Origin: Micromonospora_G sp040676775
Lineage (GTDB): Bacteria; Actinomycetota; Actinomycetes; Mycobacteriales; Micromonosporaceae
Length of the DNA stretch: 64,000 nt
Assembly: GCF_040676775.1 (NCBI RefSeq)
Contig: NZ_JBFAPP010000009.1
Span: forward strand, 62,001-126,000
Reading direction: 5' to 3'
Both the position numbers and the translations under genes were made by a program. Shown one piece after another: positions 56,501 through 63,815 of this stretch. The notes beneath the pieces were generated by a model, which did no database searches, was not told the DNA's origin, and worked only from the letters and a program-made list of their open reading frames with translations. Position 1 is the first letter of the stretch; every line of letters starts with the position of its first letter.

Positions 56501-58710
56501 GCGCGTACGTCCAGCACGCTGGACCAGCCGGCACCGAACGCGCCGGACCGACGGGTGTCCAGGCTGTTGTAGCTGCGGGTGACGGCCAGCGACGGACCGA
56601 CGGTACTGATGGCCGCGTCCGTCGCCGAGGTGGTGTAGTTGCCGATGCTCGGGTCGTAACCCTTGCCGGAGTTCTGCGCGAGGCTCCCGGTCAGCTGCGG
56701 CTGCGGCACTGCGGTGGTGAACTGGTACAGCGGGGCGATCTGGCTGTATCCGGACTTGTCGAAGGTCTGGAGGGTGTAGACATAGCGCTTGTTCCAGGCG
56801 AGTTTGCCCGCCGGCACGGTCCACGACGCGCCGGTCCAGCCCGACTGGGCGATCGTTGCCCCGGTGGTCGGGTCACCGACGGTGAATTGGTAGCTCAGAC
56901 CCTTGTTCGGCCAGTTGTCCGCGTCGTAGCCACGCCCGAGCAGTTCCGGGGTCAGCGTCGGCACGACCGCGTTGTTCTCCGGGTACCGGCCGTTGATCTG
57001 CGGGGGCTCGTTGGCGCCGTATTCCAGCTCCAGGTACGGCCGGAGCTCCCCGCCCAGCGCGTTCGCCGAGGTGAACCGCTTCCACGCCTGGTTGTCGCTC
57101 TCCGAGGTGACCAGGGCGAGGCCGCGGTTCCAGCCGCCGGTGGACCAGTCGTCGAAGGTGGCCGGATTCAGCGCTACCGTGACCCACTTGCCGACGCCCC
57201 GGTTGCCGGAGGTGTTCTGGCAGGCCGGGTAGTTGTCGGTCACGGTCAGCGAGCCGATCGCGTTCGTCGAGATACTCGGCCCGGGGAAACCGCCAACGGC
57301 AAGGTCGGCCACCCGCCAGTCGCCCGTGACCTGGTGTACGTAGAACGGCCGGTGCTCGGAGCAGCTGAAAGCCCAGGACAGGTAGAGCTTGAGCCGGGCA
57401 CTCTTGAACCGCAGCCCGTTCAAGCCGTCTGACGCCCACCGCTCGAAGGCGATGAACGAACGGGCCTTGACCGCGCCGCCGTTGTAGGTGCCGATCGCGA
57501 GGTTGTCACCGTTGGTGTTGACCGTGCTGGAATCGTTGTCGACGAAGACGTCGGCGGTGGTGTCGGTGTACGTGGTCGGGTCCACTCGTACGGGGTAGAC
57601 GCGGGCGGGGTCGTGCAGCCACGCCTCGCTGGCGGTCACCCGCAGCCCCGTCTTGCCGCCGGCCAGGGTGATCAGCTCGTACGTGACGTCAGGCGACTGG
57701 AGCGGGGCGCCGGACTGCGGGTCGACCTTGGAGTCCTCCATGAAGCCGCGGGGGATCGAGGCGACCGCCTTGTTGTCGACGTTTCGCAACTCGATCGCAC
57801 CGCTGGGGAGCAGGTGGGCGGTGAGCCCGTCGAGCCGCAGCGGGAAGACCCAGGACGACGCCGCTTCCGGCGACTTCAGGACCAGGGTTTCCTTCAGGCC
57901 GCTGTCGACGGAGTGCAGCTCGACATCGGTCTGCGGCAGGATCTCCAGGTAGGTGGCCCGAGCACCGGTGACCACCGGCTCGACGTCGGCTGCGCCTTCG
58001 AGTCCGTACCCGAACACCTCGCCGGTCGGCAGCGTCACCGAGACGAGTTCGGTTTCGGCGACGGTCGACGAGTCGGTGGCGGCCGTTCCGGCCGCGGCGA
58101 GGCCTCGCGCCCGCCCGTTCGCGTCCTCGTCCGGGTCGGCGACGGAGACACGCAGCGAGTTCGCCTTGGTGTGGAGGCGGCCGTCCGACCGTCGCTCCAG
58201 GTTCGTGTCGATGGGCTGCCAGGTGCCGTCGGCGGCGCGATAGTTGACCGGGCCCGAGTAGAGCCGGCGGGTCATCGAGCCGTCGGGGTTGGAGTAGACG
58301 TCCGAGCCGGCGTCGGACTTCGCCGCCAACCGCCGGCTCTTCTGGGCGTCGAAGCCCTCCGCGTCGGTTGTCTTCAGCGTGCTCGGCGGCTCGTACGGCT
58401 GGTACGGCGGCAGCGTGCCGGGGGCCGGCACCGGCACGCGGCCGGCTCCGCCCGGCGCGTCGGTCGACGCGGCCGAAACCTGGCCGGTTGGCGGGGTCTT
58501 GGGTCCGCGCTGCTGGGTCGGTAGCCCGTCCAGCGCCTTCGCGGCCGACCACGACGACCACGCGGGCCGTTGGGTGAGCCAGGAAAGCCAGGTCAGGGGG
58601 AAGTCACCCCCCGGCCGAACAGCTCCCGGCGGCAGCGCCACCGTGAGTCCGAAGACGACCGCGACGAGCAAAGCGCCCCTTACCAGGACACGACTCCCCG
58701 AACGGCGCAT
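47530..58710 (-). CDS. Secreted RHS-repeat polymorphic toxin with LamG, ricin lectin, HINT and nuclease tip
   Basis: 3726 aa. Order: signal peptide (about 1-28); DNRLRE-like beta domain (about 375-560) and Ig-like segment (to about 680); RHS start (about 700); LamG 1 (about 918-1150); LamG 2 (about 1210-1552) interrupted by a ricin-B-type lectin (about 1335-1455, three QxW-type repeats); RHS/YD repeats; LamG 3 (about 2075-2280); more RHS repeats; the RHS core ending NRYQYGDANPLTVTDPTG (to about 3119); a Lys/Val/Ala-rich stretch (3120-3235); a hydrophobic region (about 3258-3300); HINT domain (3401-3574) ending VHN; tip 3575-3726 with Cys-rich MCPRQGPNC...ECIPCN and GDMGHYP. RHS shells encase a toxin that is released by HINT cleavage at Asn3574/Cys3575. 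ATG 58710 follows GAGGAG at 7 nt. Confidence 0.9.
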   Translation of the reverse strand: MRRSGSRVLVRGALLVAVVFGLTVALPPGAVRPGGDFPLTWLSWLTQRPAWSSWSAAKALDGLPTQQRGPKTPPTGQVSAASTDAPGGAGRVPVPAPGTLPPYQPYEPPSTLKTTDAEGFDAQKSRRLAAKSDAGSDVYSNPDGSMTRRLYSGPVNYRAADGTWQPIDTNLERRSDGRLHTKANSLRVSVADPDEDANGRARGLAAAGTAATDSSTVAETELVSVTLPTGEVFGYGLEGAADVEPVVTGARATYLEILPQTDVELHSVDSGLKETLVLKSPEAASSWVFPLRLDGLTAHLLPSGAIELRNVDNKAVASIPRGFMEDSKVDPQSGAPLQSPDVTYELITLAGGKTGLRVTASEAWLHDPARVYPVRVDPTTYTDTTADVFVDNDSSTVNTNGDNLAIGTYNGGAVKARSFIAFERWASDGLNGLRFKSARLKLYLSWAFSCSEHRPFYVHQVTGDWRVADLAVGGFPGPSISTNAIGSLTVTDNYPACQNTSGNRGVGKWVTVALNPATFDDWSTGGWNRGLALVTSESDNQAWKRFTSANALGGELRPYLELEYGANEPPQINGRYPENNAVVPTLTPELLGRGYDADNWPNKGLSYQFTVGDPTTGATIAQSGWTGASWTVPAGKLAWNKRYVYTLQTFDKSGYSQIAPLYQFTTAVPQPQLTGSLAQNSGKGYDPSIGNYTTSATDAAISTVGPSLAVTRSYNSLDTRRSGAFGAGWSSVLDVRATQVKDIAGSVQTVLVTYPTGQDVAFGRNADGSFTPPSGRFSMLKETKNAGGALTGYTLTDKDASVYTFGQAAEPGVFKVTGVADANGRQLSFSYDGAARLSRMTAASGRFLQFTWSTPAGSAYPHVAQVATNPVVPTDPGTVDTWTYGYGPDDQLTSVCPPASASQCTTYQQDSTSQYANTVLNVGPSSYWPLDEAPGVSVAGSKVLANAGTDNGRYNNVTLGQPGGLPGSTATAAGFDGSSSYVQLPGNLIADGQYQTVSLWFKTTTTGGVLFSYNGDPIANGTTPGNYTPALYIGSDGRLRGEFWQDATVPITTDVAVNDGAWHHAVLSGAGDSQTLYLDGVAKGSLAGTINIAATGGANNVSIGAGFMGGGWPNHPRTGQPAVATFFNGSIAGVAIFDQALTGSTVSALYTAGNRAHPVLSKVTRPSGGVTAEVTYDKVTGRVASVTDENGGVWSMGAPTVSGSSGVYAASVLGGKPADYWRLGETDATDAVNEVQGGTATYSSVTLNADGPFADSRAASFNGTSSHLRLPTNLPNGTSSVETWFSTTQGGGILASSQASTLGDIQCPCLPTLWITPDGKLRGLAQSIIPTGPIKAAQPGKCIDNDWALPNDLNPIQLYTCGGHEPQNLSVHPDRTIRTAGKCLDLLNHGTADLTKIVLFTCDGGPSQQWEPINGGLRNVLSGKCLDNPGNSNVDRTQLQIYPCNGTPAQQWTQSLTSSVPVNDGQWHHAVLTSNGDSQVLYLDGVRVDGSTGTTPLTATAQAFSYAGAGATGTGLSGLTPNTTAYLNGRMAELAYYPSQLSAAQVQAHFDASKQTIPVAITLVSGVATTIPMPVSTTTVTGPTGEEVSYSYDLVNGNRIVAQTDGMGNTTKFGYDVGGYSSLVYDPRGVWTQDLQDVRGNTKQKITCQDQATNKCSSIYYTYFPDATSTNLPPDARNDLLLETRDGRSASATDNTYLTKFGYDAKGNQTTITDPLGRVTATTYTDGTTVAGYAGGIAPGGLPTTVTTPGGAKQTVRYFASGDVAEVVDPVGKITRFTYDGLGRRLTETDITDTYPAGLTTVNTYDRQGRRVTQTEPAVTNRVTGAVHTAKTTTSYDPDGSILSETTADLTGGDASRTETHVFNGYGQETSVTNGADATTRFEYDAYGNVVKETEPDGGITANAYDIRGNLLTTTVVGFTGDPNNPSPAQNLVTVTKQYDPAGRLATETDAMGWTTSYTYTDNGLTAKIVRSDGTSTFVVEENTYDAAGNVVRQATNNGVTVNTSVYDAANRQTSSTADPNGVNRTTTLGYDRDNNVITTVESDPNGVVARSEALYDHNGRAVAETTYPSTAPTPVGRWRLDETSGTTAADTSGNSAATAVGPVGWSPERGGSATFDGSALVTDGPVVDSARSYTVSAWVKLQSVGWNYFAVTQAGEQTSAFSLGYILQTNRWGLMTADSDVVGQTGAFVYSTSVPVVGAWTHLAGVYDAGAGNISMYVNGQLEGTVPTSSVWSSKGAFTIGRGKYAGQLSDYWPGSINDVQAYQQALTPAQVAQVYGGTLPAADAHVVRSSVKLDQNGNTKASTDPNGNTTYHSYDEADQAVKTTAPAVMAESATQGSALANAVSWAGYNTFGEPTDSKDPNGNWSVTGYDRAGRVISQKSPSYTAPGSSTPVVAETTSEYDDLGQLTKTTDPLGNSTRYEYDQLGRTSKVIAPNDGASTFTYDLLGDPLSQTDPSGAVSTSTYDYLGRQLTSTEVVRQDATNYTTTYSYAPGGWVSQVKSPSQVTTSTTYNGLGETLTVKDGANNVTEYRYDGAGRPIRTTMPDGTYSTTTYDLAGRATASGSYSATGTLLSSESSRYDRAGNVVASVDGRGTTTTFEYDATGMLTRQLQPISGSDAIQTTFGYDLAGNRTRFTDGRGGSFLTTYNSWGLPESQIEPSTTAHAAPADRTFTVKYDKAGRPVSQVMPGNVSVTSTYDVMGQVKRQVGAGAEATAADRVFDYDVAGRMTSFSGPGGANTLTYDDRDLPRTITGPGGNSTFGYNSDGQLASRVDAAGSTSYGYDGAGRLASVANPTAGVQLTTLYNNMNQVSKITYGGTGNTRNFSYDGLQRQTVDELKNPAGGSIAKVSYGWDANSNMVSKSTVGFAGSASNTYSYDLADRLTSWNNGTATTVYAYDKAGNRVQNGSKLFTYDQRNRLLTADGASYVYTARGTLASAGGVATQTDAFGQVRSQGSATATRTYDYDALGRAVRPGWAYAGLGNDLAADGTSLYTRDPGGGLLGVAVNNNRRYVWTDLHTDVIGQFIATDTTLRGSSTYDPLGKVVAESALIGALGYQSEWSDAATSRVNMHARWYNTDTGQFDTRDTASNSPVPDSINANRYQYGDANPLTVTDPTGHWGNPLKSIGKKISGAAKAVASTVTRAASYVYTAAKAVATVVVKAVVSVAKKVVSVAKKVVTVAKSATKKVVKAVKKKVDQGRKYVAKKVDQAKKVVKKTVNVVKQAGKQVVAKAARPLVVAATALKDSFSAVSKWAAANKDTLLEFAAIGGAILAGMACTAVTAGVGAVACMVGAGALINLAKDAAQGDINSMGDALGSLGTGALSGLAGGAGGLLAGKAAAAVGTRLGSGLLGRLATEATENGVDEVINQALTTGRIDPKSALSGMVPGLNLIDLKGGGGAGCSTNSKPKGKKHSFDPATPVLMADGSTRPIEDVNVGDQVVATDPETGVSLAKPVTELHRNTDTELTDVTVTRIEDKKKSPSKLGVKVAAAVAGLAAAVVLQTTANHPFWDETTDTWVNASELTVGHELRTADGDKVVVDKVVNYDGAKEMRDLTVADIHTYYVVAGDEPVLVHNCGGGEDGHSAACQCATGGRPIGPNGQFLANPNTPVPGAVDANGMVRGTNAPGYTTSRGGWRADTTNDAWADGTPGPNGGVMCPRQGPNCVGEVFRNPTAGQPSGDMGHYPTAHTNRLYPEGMSRADFLDEYQKDVRIECIPCNRGAGNRQDG

Positions 58711-58724
58711 CGGCCGTCTCCTCC

Positions 58725-58747
58725 CCCGCTGTGAATCAAACAGCGGG
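58725..58747 (-). promoter_or_regulatory. Hairpin abutting the toxin-gene ribosome binding site
   Basis: CCCGCTGT (58725-58732), 7-nt loop, ACAGCGGG (58740-58747): perfect 8-bp stem. The GAGGAG of the RHS gene is at 58718-58723, one base away. It could terminate transcription from the BMP-like gene upstream or shape access to the ribosome binding site. Confidence 0.65.
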
Positions 58748-58807
58748 AGTCTGCGGCACCAGAGATCTTGGCGTCAAGGAAATCTTCGACGCAGAGCTAG
58801 CGCAGGG

Positions 58808-59320
58808 CTACTGAGCGGCTGGTTTGACCGATGCGACGAGCTTGCGCACGTTTTCCCGTACGGTTTCCGGCGCCCGTCCATCCACAAGGGACACGTTCGC
58901 GGCGGCCGTACCGCCTCCGACCAGGGCGAACTTGGCGCGAGGAAACCGAGGTGCCTCTTCGTCCACTGCGGACAGCGGGCCCGGCCCCACGGCGAGCACC
59001 AGGTCGCACCGACTCTGCACCAGGCTGGCCAGGTAGGTCTTGGCGTTGTCGGCGGTCTGCGGGCCGTCGACTTCGAGGAACTGCACCTTGGTCAGCGTCG
59101 CTTCGGACGCCTCCTGCATGCCGGCCCAGACCGCGGCGGCCTCCGGGCTCGTCACCCCGTGCTCGTCGGTGAGCAGGCATGCGGTGGCCTCGCCGTACTG
59201 ACGGGCGAGTGGCTCCGGCGGGGACGGCCACGCCGCCCAGGTCACCAGGCCGGCAACGACCACCACGGCTGCGACCAGCCACCAGACTCGACGCCCGCCC
59301 CGGGGCCTGGGGGCCAGCAT
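58808..59320 (-). CDS. Membrane-anchored BMP/PnrA-like substrate-binding-fold protein
   Basis: 170 aa. A basic N-terminus and one membrane helix (about 11-30, RVWWLVAAVVVVAGLVTWAAW), then a BMP-like domain (about 40-165): ACLLTDEHGVTSPEAAAVWAGM, CDLVLAVGPGPLSAVDEEAPRFPRAKFALVGGG. BMP domains bind nucleosides or related ligands, but this one is about half the usual 300 residues, so it may be one lobe only. ATG 59320 is preferred over GTG 59407, which would add 29 Arg-rich residues. It precedes the RHS toxin gene by 97 bp on the same strand. Confidence 0.72.
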   Translation of the reverse strand: MLAPRPRGGRRVWWLVAAVVVVAGLVTWAAWPSPPEPLARQYGEATACLLTDEHGVTSPEAAAVWAGMQEASEATLTKVQFLEVDGPQTADNAKTYLASLVQSRCDLVLAVGPGPLSAVDEEAPRFPRAKFALVGGGTAAANVSLVDGRAPETVRENVRKLVASVKPAAQ

Positions 59321-59450
59321 CCATTGCCGCAGGACGCTCGACCCACGATCGGACCGCCCACGCTGCCGAACCCCGTTACCCACCCCGCCACCGAGCACGG
59401 CGTGCACCCTACCCGGTCAGGATCGCGCGGTTACCCCGCCGACGGGCCGT

Positions 59451-61250
59451 TCAGCCGGGGCTGCCCGTGGGATAGGGCGGCTGGGTCGGCAGTGCCGGCA
59501 GTTCCGGTTCGACCACCGGCGGGTTCGCCTGCTTCAGCAGTGCGCTCAGCGCCGCCCGGCGGACCACCACCAGCAGCCGGTCCCCGGCACCGAGGCGGTG
59601 CGTACGCGACGGGGACCAGATCAGGTTCGGCTGACCGGCCGGGGTCAGCCCGATCACCCGTACGCCGGCGGCCTGGTCGACCTCGACGAGCGCGCGGCCG
59701 ACCAGCGAAGCGCCCTCGGCGATCGGGACCTCGGCCACCAGCAGCGCATGCCGGTTGATCGGGATGGTCGCGATCATCTCCCGGTTGAGCAGGGCGGCGG
59801 CGAACGACGGCGCAGCCAGGTACGACACGCTGCGCGAGATGTTGATGTTGAATGCCTTCTGGATCCGGTCGGCGAGGTCGCCGTCGTACAGGCGCAGCAC
59901 CACCCGCAGGTCGGACTTGGCCGCCCGGGCGTTCAACGCCGCCTGGAGGTTGGTGACGTCGTCGGTGGAGACCACCACCAGGGCCTGGCAGGTGGCCACC
60001 GAGGCTGCCTCCAGGATCTCCTCCCGGGCACCGTCGCCGACGATCAGCGGGATGTTCAGGCGGCGGGCGACCGTCGCCCCTCGCGCCTGCGGGTCCTTGT
60101 CGACCGCGACCACCTCGATGCCGAGGTCGTGCAGCTGCCACATCACCCTGGTCCCGACGTTGCCGAGCCCGACCACCACCACATGTCCCTCGCGGGGACG
60201 GCGTACGCGGCTGTCGTCGAGCGCCAGCCGGGCGTTGACCATGCCGTCCACCACGGCGGCGGTGATCAGCGGGATCAGCGCCAGCCCGGCGAGGTTCAGC
60301 ACCACCTGCATGACCTTCACGGACGCGGATTTCTCGGGGTCCGCGTCGGCACCGCTGATCGTGGTCAGCAACGCGACGTAGAGCGCCTCGGCGATGCTGA
60401 CGTCTTCGGCGCGGGCGAGCAGGAAGCCGAAGACCAGGATGATCCCGAGCACCGCGAGGGTGGCGATGCCGATCTTGCGGGTGGCGAAGGAGCGCAGCGC
60501 CCGCCAGAAGACGGCGGTCGGGCGCCGTTGGCGGCGGCGGGCCCGCTTGATCCGGCGTGCGGCCACCTCCGTACCGGGTGGTTGGCCGGTCGCCTCGGCC
60601 AGCACCAGGTCGGCCTGCGCCTCGTCCGACGGCAGGATCCGCACGTGTTGGGGGTCGCTGGTGTCGGCCAGGCCGCACACCACGTGCTCCGGGCGTACGT
60701 CGGTGCGCCGGGCCACGGTCATGGTCCGGCCGCGGTACCGGAAGTGCGTGGGCGTCACGGCACCGAGCGCCGCCGCGACGAAGGTGGGCGCCGCCATCGA
60801 GGCGTCGGAGAGCACCGCGCAGTCGGCGAAGAGCGGCCGTACGCTGTTGCCGAGCCCGGTGTTGAACATGCGCAGGACCAGGCGCAGCCGGGGTTCGACC
60901 TCCTGCGCGCAGAGTGCCGCGTGGATGTTGCCGACGTCGTCCTGGTGCATCAGGGCCAGGCCGTGCGCCCCGGCCAACGCGGCGGTGCGGAAGGTCTCCT
61001 CGTCGAGCCGATCGGCGGAGATCACCCGTACGCCCCGGATCGTGCGGATGTCCGGGCCGTCGGCCCGGCGTCGGGTCGGGACGATCACGGTTACCCGTAC
61101 CGACTCGGCCAGCAGCGCGTTGACCAGATGGATGGCCAGGGCGTCCTGGCCGCAGACAACATAGTGTGGACGGCCCTCGTTGGTCCGCAGCCCGTCGCGA
61201 AGTCGGGTCTCGACCGCGCGTCGGGCCCGATTGCGCCACGGGTCCGCCAT
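59451..61250 (-). CDS. Two-RCK (TrkA-N) ion-channel-like membrane protein
   Basis: 599 aa. N-terminal RCK-type NAD-binding domain (about 27-150, HYVVCGQDALAIHLVNAL), a membrane pair with a pore loop (about 245-350: KIGIATLAVLGIILVFGF, LYVALLTTISGADADP, VVLNLAGLALIPLITAAVV), a second RCK domain (about 363-490, HVVVVGLGNVGTRVMWQL) and an RCK-C-like end (about 500-575). The fold is that of two-TM K+ channels, but the pore segment reads TTISGAD and lacks the TVGYG filter, so selectivity is uncertain. ATG 61250 is chosen; ATG 61280 is also possible. Confidence 0.85.
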   Translation of the reverse strand: MADPWRNRARRAVETRLRDGLRTNEGRPHYVVCGQDALAIHLVNALLAESVRVTVIVPTRRRADGPDIRTIRGVRVISADRLDEETFRTAALAGAHGLALMHQDDVGNIHAALCAQEVEPRLRLVLRMFNTGLGNSVRPLFADCAVLSDASMAAPTFVAAALGAVTPTHFRYRGRTMTVARRTDVRPEHVVCGLADTSDPQHVRILPSDEAQADLVLAEATGQPPGTEVAARRIKRARRRQRRPTAVFWRALRSFATRKIGIATLAVLGIILVFGFLLARAEDVSIAEALYVALLTTISGADADPEKSASVKVMQVVLNLAGLALIPLITAAVVDGMVNARLALDDSRVRRPREGHVVVVGLGNVGTRVMWQLHDLGIEVVAVDKDPQARGATVARRLNIPLIVGDGAREEILEAASVATCQALVVVSTDDVTNLQAALNARAAKSDLRVVLRLYDGDLADRIQKAFNINISRSVSYLAAPSFAAALLNREMIATIPINRHALLVAEVPIAEGASLVGRALVEVDQAAGVRVIGLTPAGQPNLIWSPSRTHRLGAGDRLLVVVRRAALSALLKQANPPVVEPELPALPTQPPYPTGSPG

Positions 61251-61360
61251 GCCCGGATCGTAGCCACCACGATCATCCATCGCTGCCCGCCGAGCCGTCG
61301 GCGGGCGTGGACGGTGCGTCGTCCGGGCGTGCGGGCACCGGTCGCGGGTGGTGGAGTGGG

Positions 61361-61846
61361 ATGCAGACGTTCCTGCCGTACCCGGATTTCGGCGCCAGCG
61401 CCCGGTCGCTGGATCCGCTGAGGCTGGGCAAGCAACGGGTCGAGGCGCTCCAGGTGCTGCGCGGGTTGACCTGGCCCCGGTACGGCTGGCGGCACCATCC
61501 GGCGGTCAAGATGTGGGCCGGGTACGAGGAGGCACTGGTCCGGTACGGGCTGGACGTCTGCGACGTGTGGTCCGCCACCGGTCGGGCCGACACCGTCGCC
61601 GGCACCCTGATGGTGGACCTGACCACCGCCTGCGGCATCGACCGCGTACGTCTCCAGCCCGAGTTGGCCGCCGCGGGTGAGTTGCCGCCCTGGCTGGGCC
61701 GGGAGGACCTGCACCTGAGCCACCGGGTGTCGCTGCTGCGCAAGGACCCCGACTTCTACCGCCCCCGCTTCGGCGACCTGCCGCCCGACCTCCCGTACGT
61801 CTGGCCACCGTCGGACCGCCCTCCTGCCTGCCGGCCCCCGGAGTAG
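61361..61846 (+). CDS. MSMEG_6728-family protein (pyrimidine-dimer glycosylase-like)
   Basis: 161 aa. The start MQTFLPYPDFGASARSLDPLRLGKQRVEALQVLRGL and the block GWRHHPAVKMWAGYEEAL are typical of this actinobacterial family, which is related to T4 endonuclease V-type DNA glycosylases; activity is not proven. ATG 61361 follows GGAG at 5 nt; the longer open frame is not supported. Confidence 0.88.
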   Translation: MQTFLPYPDFGASARSLDPLRLGKQRVEALQVLRGLTWPRYGWRHHPAVKMWAGYEEALVRYGLDVCDVWSATGRADTVAGTLMVDLTTACGIDRVRLQPELAAAGELPPWLGREDLHLSHRVSLLRKDPDFYRPRFGDLPPDLPYVWPPSDRPPACRPPE

Positions 61847-61921
61847 GGGTTTGTGTCCGAAGGGCCCCCTCTTGACACCGGAAACGGGGGACACTGACTG
61901 CGCTTGCATCGGAAGGGATCC

Positions 61922-63454
61922 ATGGAGCTGTCGCGAGGGTTGGGCCGGCTGCTCGGCGTACACCCGGTCCGGGTGGATCCCGAGGGCGGCGCCGCCGGTA
62001 CGCCGAGGGTGCCGAACGGGACCGGCGCGCTGGTGGTCGGTGGCGGGATCGCGGGCATCTCGGCCGCCGTGGTGCTCGCCGAACGTGGCGTACGGGTGAC
62101 CGTGCTGGAGGCCCGGCCGACCCTCGGCGGGCGCCTCGCGGCCTGGCCCGACGCGCTCGCCGACGGCACCGCCCAGGCCGTCGACCACGGTTTCCACGCG
62201 TTCTTCCGGCAGTATTACAACTGGCGGTCGATTCTGCGGCGGATCGATCCCGCGCTGGGCTTCCTGCGTCCGGTGCCGGGTTATCCGGTGCTTTCGGCGG
62301 ACTGGCCGACCGAGGAGTTCGCCCGGTTGCCGAGTGCGCCGCCGCTGAACCTGCTCGCCCTGATCGCTCGCAGCCCCAGCCTGCGTCTGCGCGATCTGCG
62401 CACTATGGACGGAAATGCGGCGCTGCCGTTGCTGGCGTACCACCCGGAGCGGAGTTACGCCGAACTCGACCGGGTCACCGCCGCGCGGCTGCTCGACTCG
62501 CTGCGTTTGCCGGACCGGGCGCGGGCGATGCTCTTCGAGGTGTTCGCACACTCGTTCTTCAACCACGAGCACGACATGTCGGCTGCCGAGCTGGTCGCGA
62601 ACTTCCACTTCTACCTGCTCGGCAACGCCGAGGGGCTGTCCTTCGACGCACCGGACCGGGACTACGACTCGGCGATCTGGCGCCCGCTGGCCGCGTACCT
62701 GCGGGTTCTGGGGGGCCGGGTGCACACCGGCACGCCGGTGACCGGCATCAACCGCCAGGACGGTGGCGGCTGGCGGGTCACCGCCGGTGGGACCGGGCAC
62801 CGTGCCGAGTTCCTGGTGCTCGCGGTCGACCCACCGGCACTGCGCGACCTGCTCGCCGCCGCGCCGGAACTCGCCGCCGAGGCGCCGCGGCTCGCCGCCC
62901 AGGTCGCCGCGTTCACCCCCGGACCGCCGTACACGGTGGCACGGTACTGGCTGGCCGGGGACGTGGCACCGGACCGGGCCGTGTTCAGCGGGGTGTCGCG
63001 GCAGCCGACGCTCGACTCGGTGACGCTCTACCACCGGCTGGAGGCCGGGGCCCGGGACTGGGCCGACCGGACCGGTGGCGCGGTGGTGGAACTGCACGCG
63101 TACGCCTGTGCGGAGGATCTGCCGGCGGAGGAACTGGCCGAGCGGATGCGGGCCGAGTTGATCGGGCTCTGGCCGGAGGTGGCCCGGCTGCCCGTGGTCG
63201 AGCTGCGGGCAAGGGTGCAGCGGCAGGCTCCCTCGTTCCGTGCCGGCAGCCACGCCGACCGCCCGACCGTGGCGACCGACGCCGACGGGCTCTTCCTGGC
63301 CGGCGACGGGATCCGGGCCGACCTGCCGAGCGCGCTGATGGAACGGGCCGCCGTGACCGGCATCCTGGCCGCGAACCAGATCCTGCGCCGCTGCGGTACG
63401 GCACCCGAACCGATCTGGTCCGTACGCCGACGCGGCCTGCTCGCCAAACCCTGA
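61922..63454 (+). CDS. FAD-dependent carotenoid desaturase-like oxidoreductase (CrtU-like)
   Basis: 510 aa. Dinucleotide-binding motif VVGGGIAGISAAVVLAERG (about 38-56) after a 35-residue lead, GGRL, then HGFHAFFRQYYNWRSILRRIDP, FAHSFFNHEHDMSAAELVANFHFYLLGN and, near the end, GLFLAGDGIRADLPSALMERAAVTG. The blocks and length fit the actinomycete beta-carotene desaturase/methylase group (isorenieratene-type enzymes) better than phytoene desaturases. No other crt gene lies nearby, so the substrate is open. ATG 61922 follows GAAGG at 6 nt. Confidence 0.8.
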   Translation: MELSRGLGRLLGVHPVRVDPEGGAAGTPRVPNGTGALVVGGGIAGISAAVVLAERGVRVTVLEARPTLGGRLAAWPDALADGTAQAVDHGFHAFFRQYYNWRSILRRIDPALGFLRPVPGYPVLSADWPTEEFARLPSAPPLNLLALIARSPSLRLRDLRTMDGNAALPLLAYHPERSYAELDRVTAARLLDSLRLPDRARAMLFEVFAHSFFNHEHDMSAAELVANFHFYLLGNAEGLSFDAPDRDYDSAIWRPLAAYLRVLGGRVHTGTPVTGINRQDGGGWRVTAGGTGHRAEFLVLAVDPPALRDLLAAAPELAAEAPRLAAQVAAFTPGPPYTVARYWLAGDVAPDRAVFSGVSRQPTLDSVTLYHRLEAGARDWADRTGGAVVELHAYACAEDLPAEELAERMRAELIGLWPEVARLPVVELRARVQRQAPSFRAGSHADRPTVATDADGLFLAGDGIRADLPSALMERAAVTGILAANQILRRCGTAPEPIWSVRRRGLLAKP

Positions 63455-63541
63455 CGAATTCTGATCAAATCCGTTGCCGCTCGGCGGTGTACGCAATTAC
63501 CGTTTACGCAGTCAGGGAAAACCACCGAGCGAGGGGTCGGC

Positions 63542-63670
63542 ATGAGGATGACAGGCGTCAGCGCGATGCGGCGGTTCCGACCGCTCGTCGCCGGCCTGCC
63601 CCACCACAGCCGGCCCACCTGTTGGTACGCGGACGGTACGGAACACGAGCTGGACGGGCTTCGCGGCTGA
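63542..63670 (+). CDS. Small ORF preceding a T-tract terminator (possible leader peptide)
   Basis: 42 codons plus stop, starting at ATG 63542 with GAGGGG upstream. The peptide is basic at the start and has a single Cys-Trp-Tyr in the middle; no run of one amino acid that would mark a classical biosynthetic attenuator. It ends 24 nt before a terminator-like hairpin. Coding status is uncertain. Confidence 0.45.
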   Translation: MRMTGVSAMRRFRPLVAGLPHHSRPTCWYADGTEHELDGLRG

Positions 63671-63693
63671 CATCGACGTCGACACCGCGACCC

Positions 63694-63733
63694 AGCCGCC
63701 CACCCAGCACGTACGGGATCCGGGCGGCTTTTT
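63694..63733 (+). terminator. Intrinsic terminator or attenuator ahead of the HNH gene
   Basis: AGCCGCCC (63694-63701) pairs with GGGCGGCT (63722-63729), followed directly by four more T residues, a rare true T-tract hairpin in this GC-rich DNA. A second perfect stem of 10 bp, GACCGCCGAC with GTCGGCGGTC (63742-63751/63757-63766, loop GAGAA), follows before the next gene. Confidence 0.75.
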
Positions 63734-63815
63734 GTATCCGTGACCGCCGACGAGAAGTCGGCGGTCGATCCATCCCACTCGACGCCCACGAAATACGAAT
63801 CGAAAGGAGGACCCG

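Noticed and set aside
63542..63670. Classical amino-acid attenuator leader peptide
   Set aside because: The small ORF has no run of one amino acid codon, so ribosome-stalling attenuation of the trp/his type is not supported; only a general attenuation-like layout is noted.
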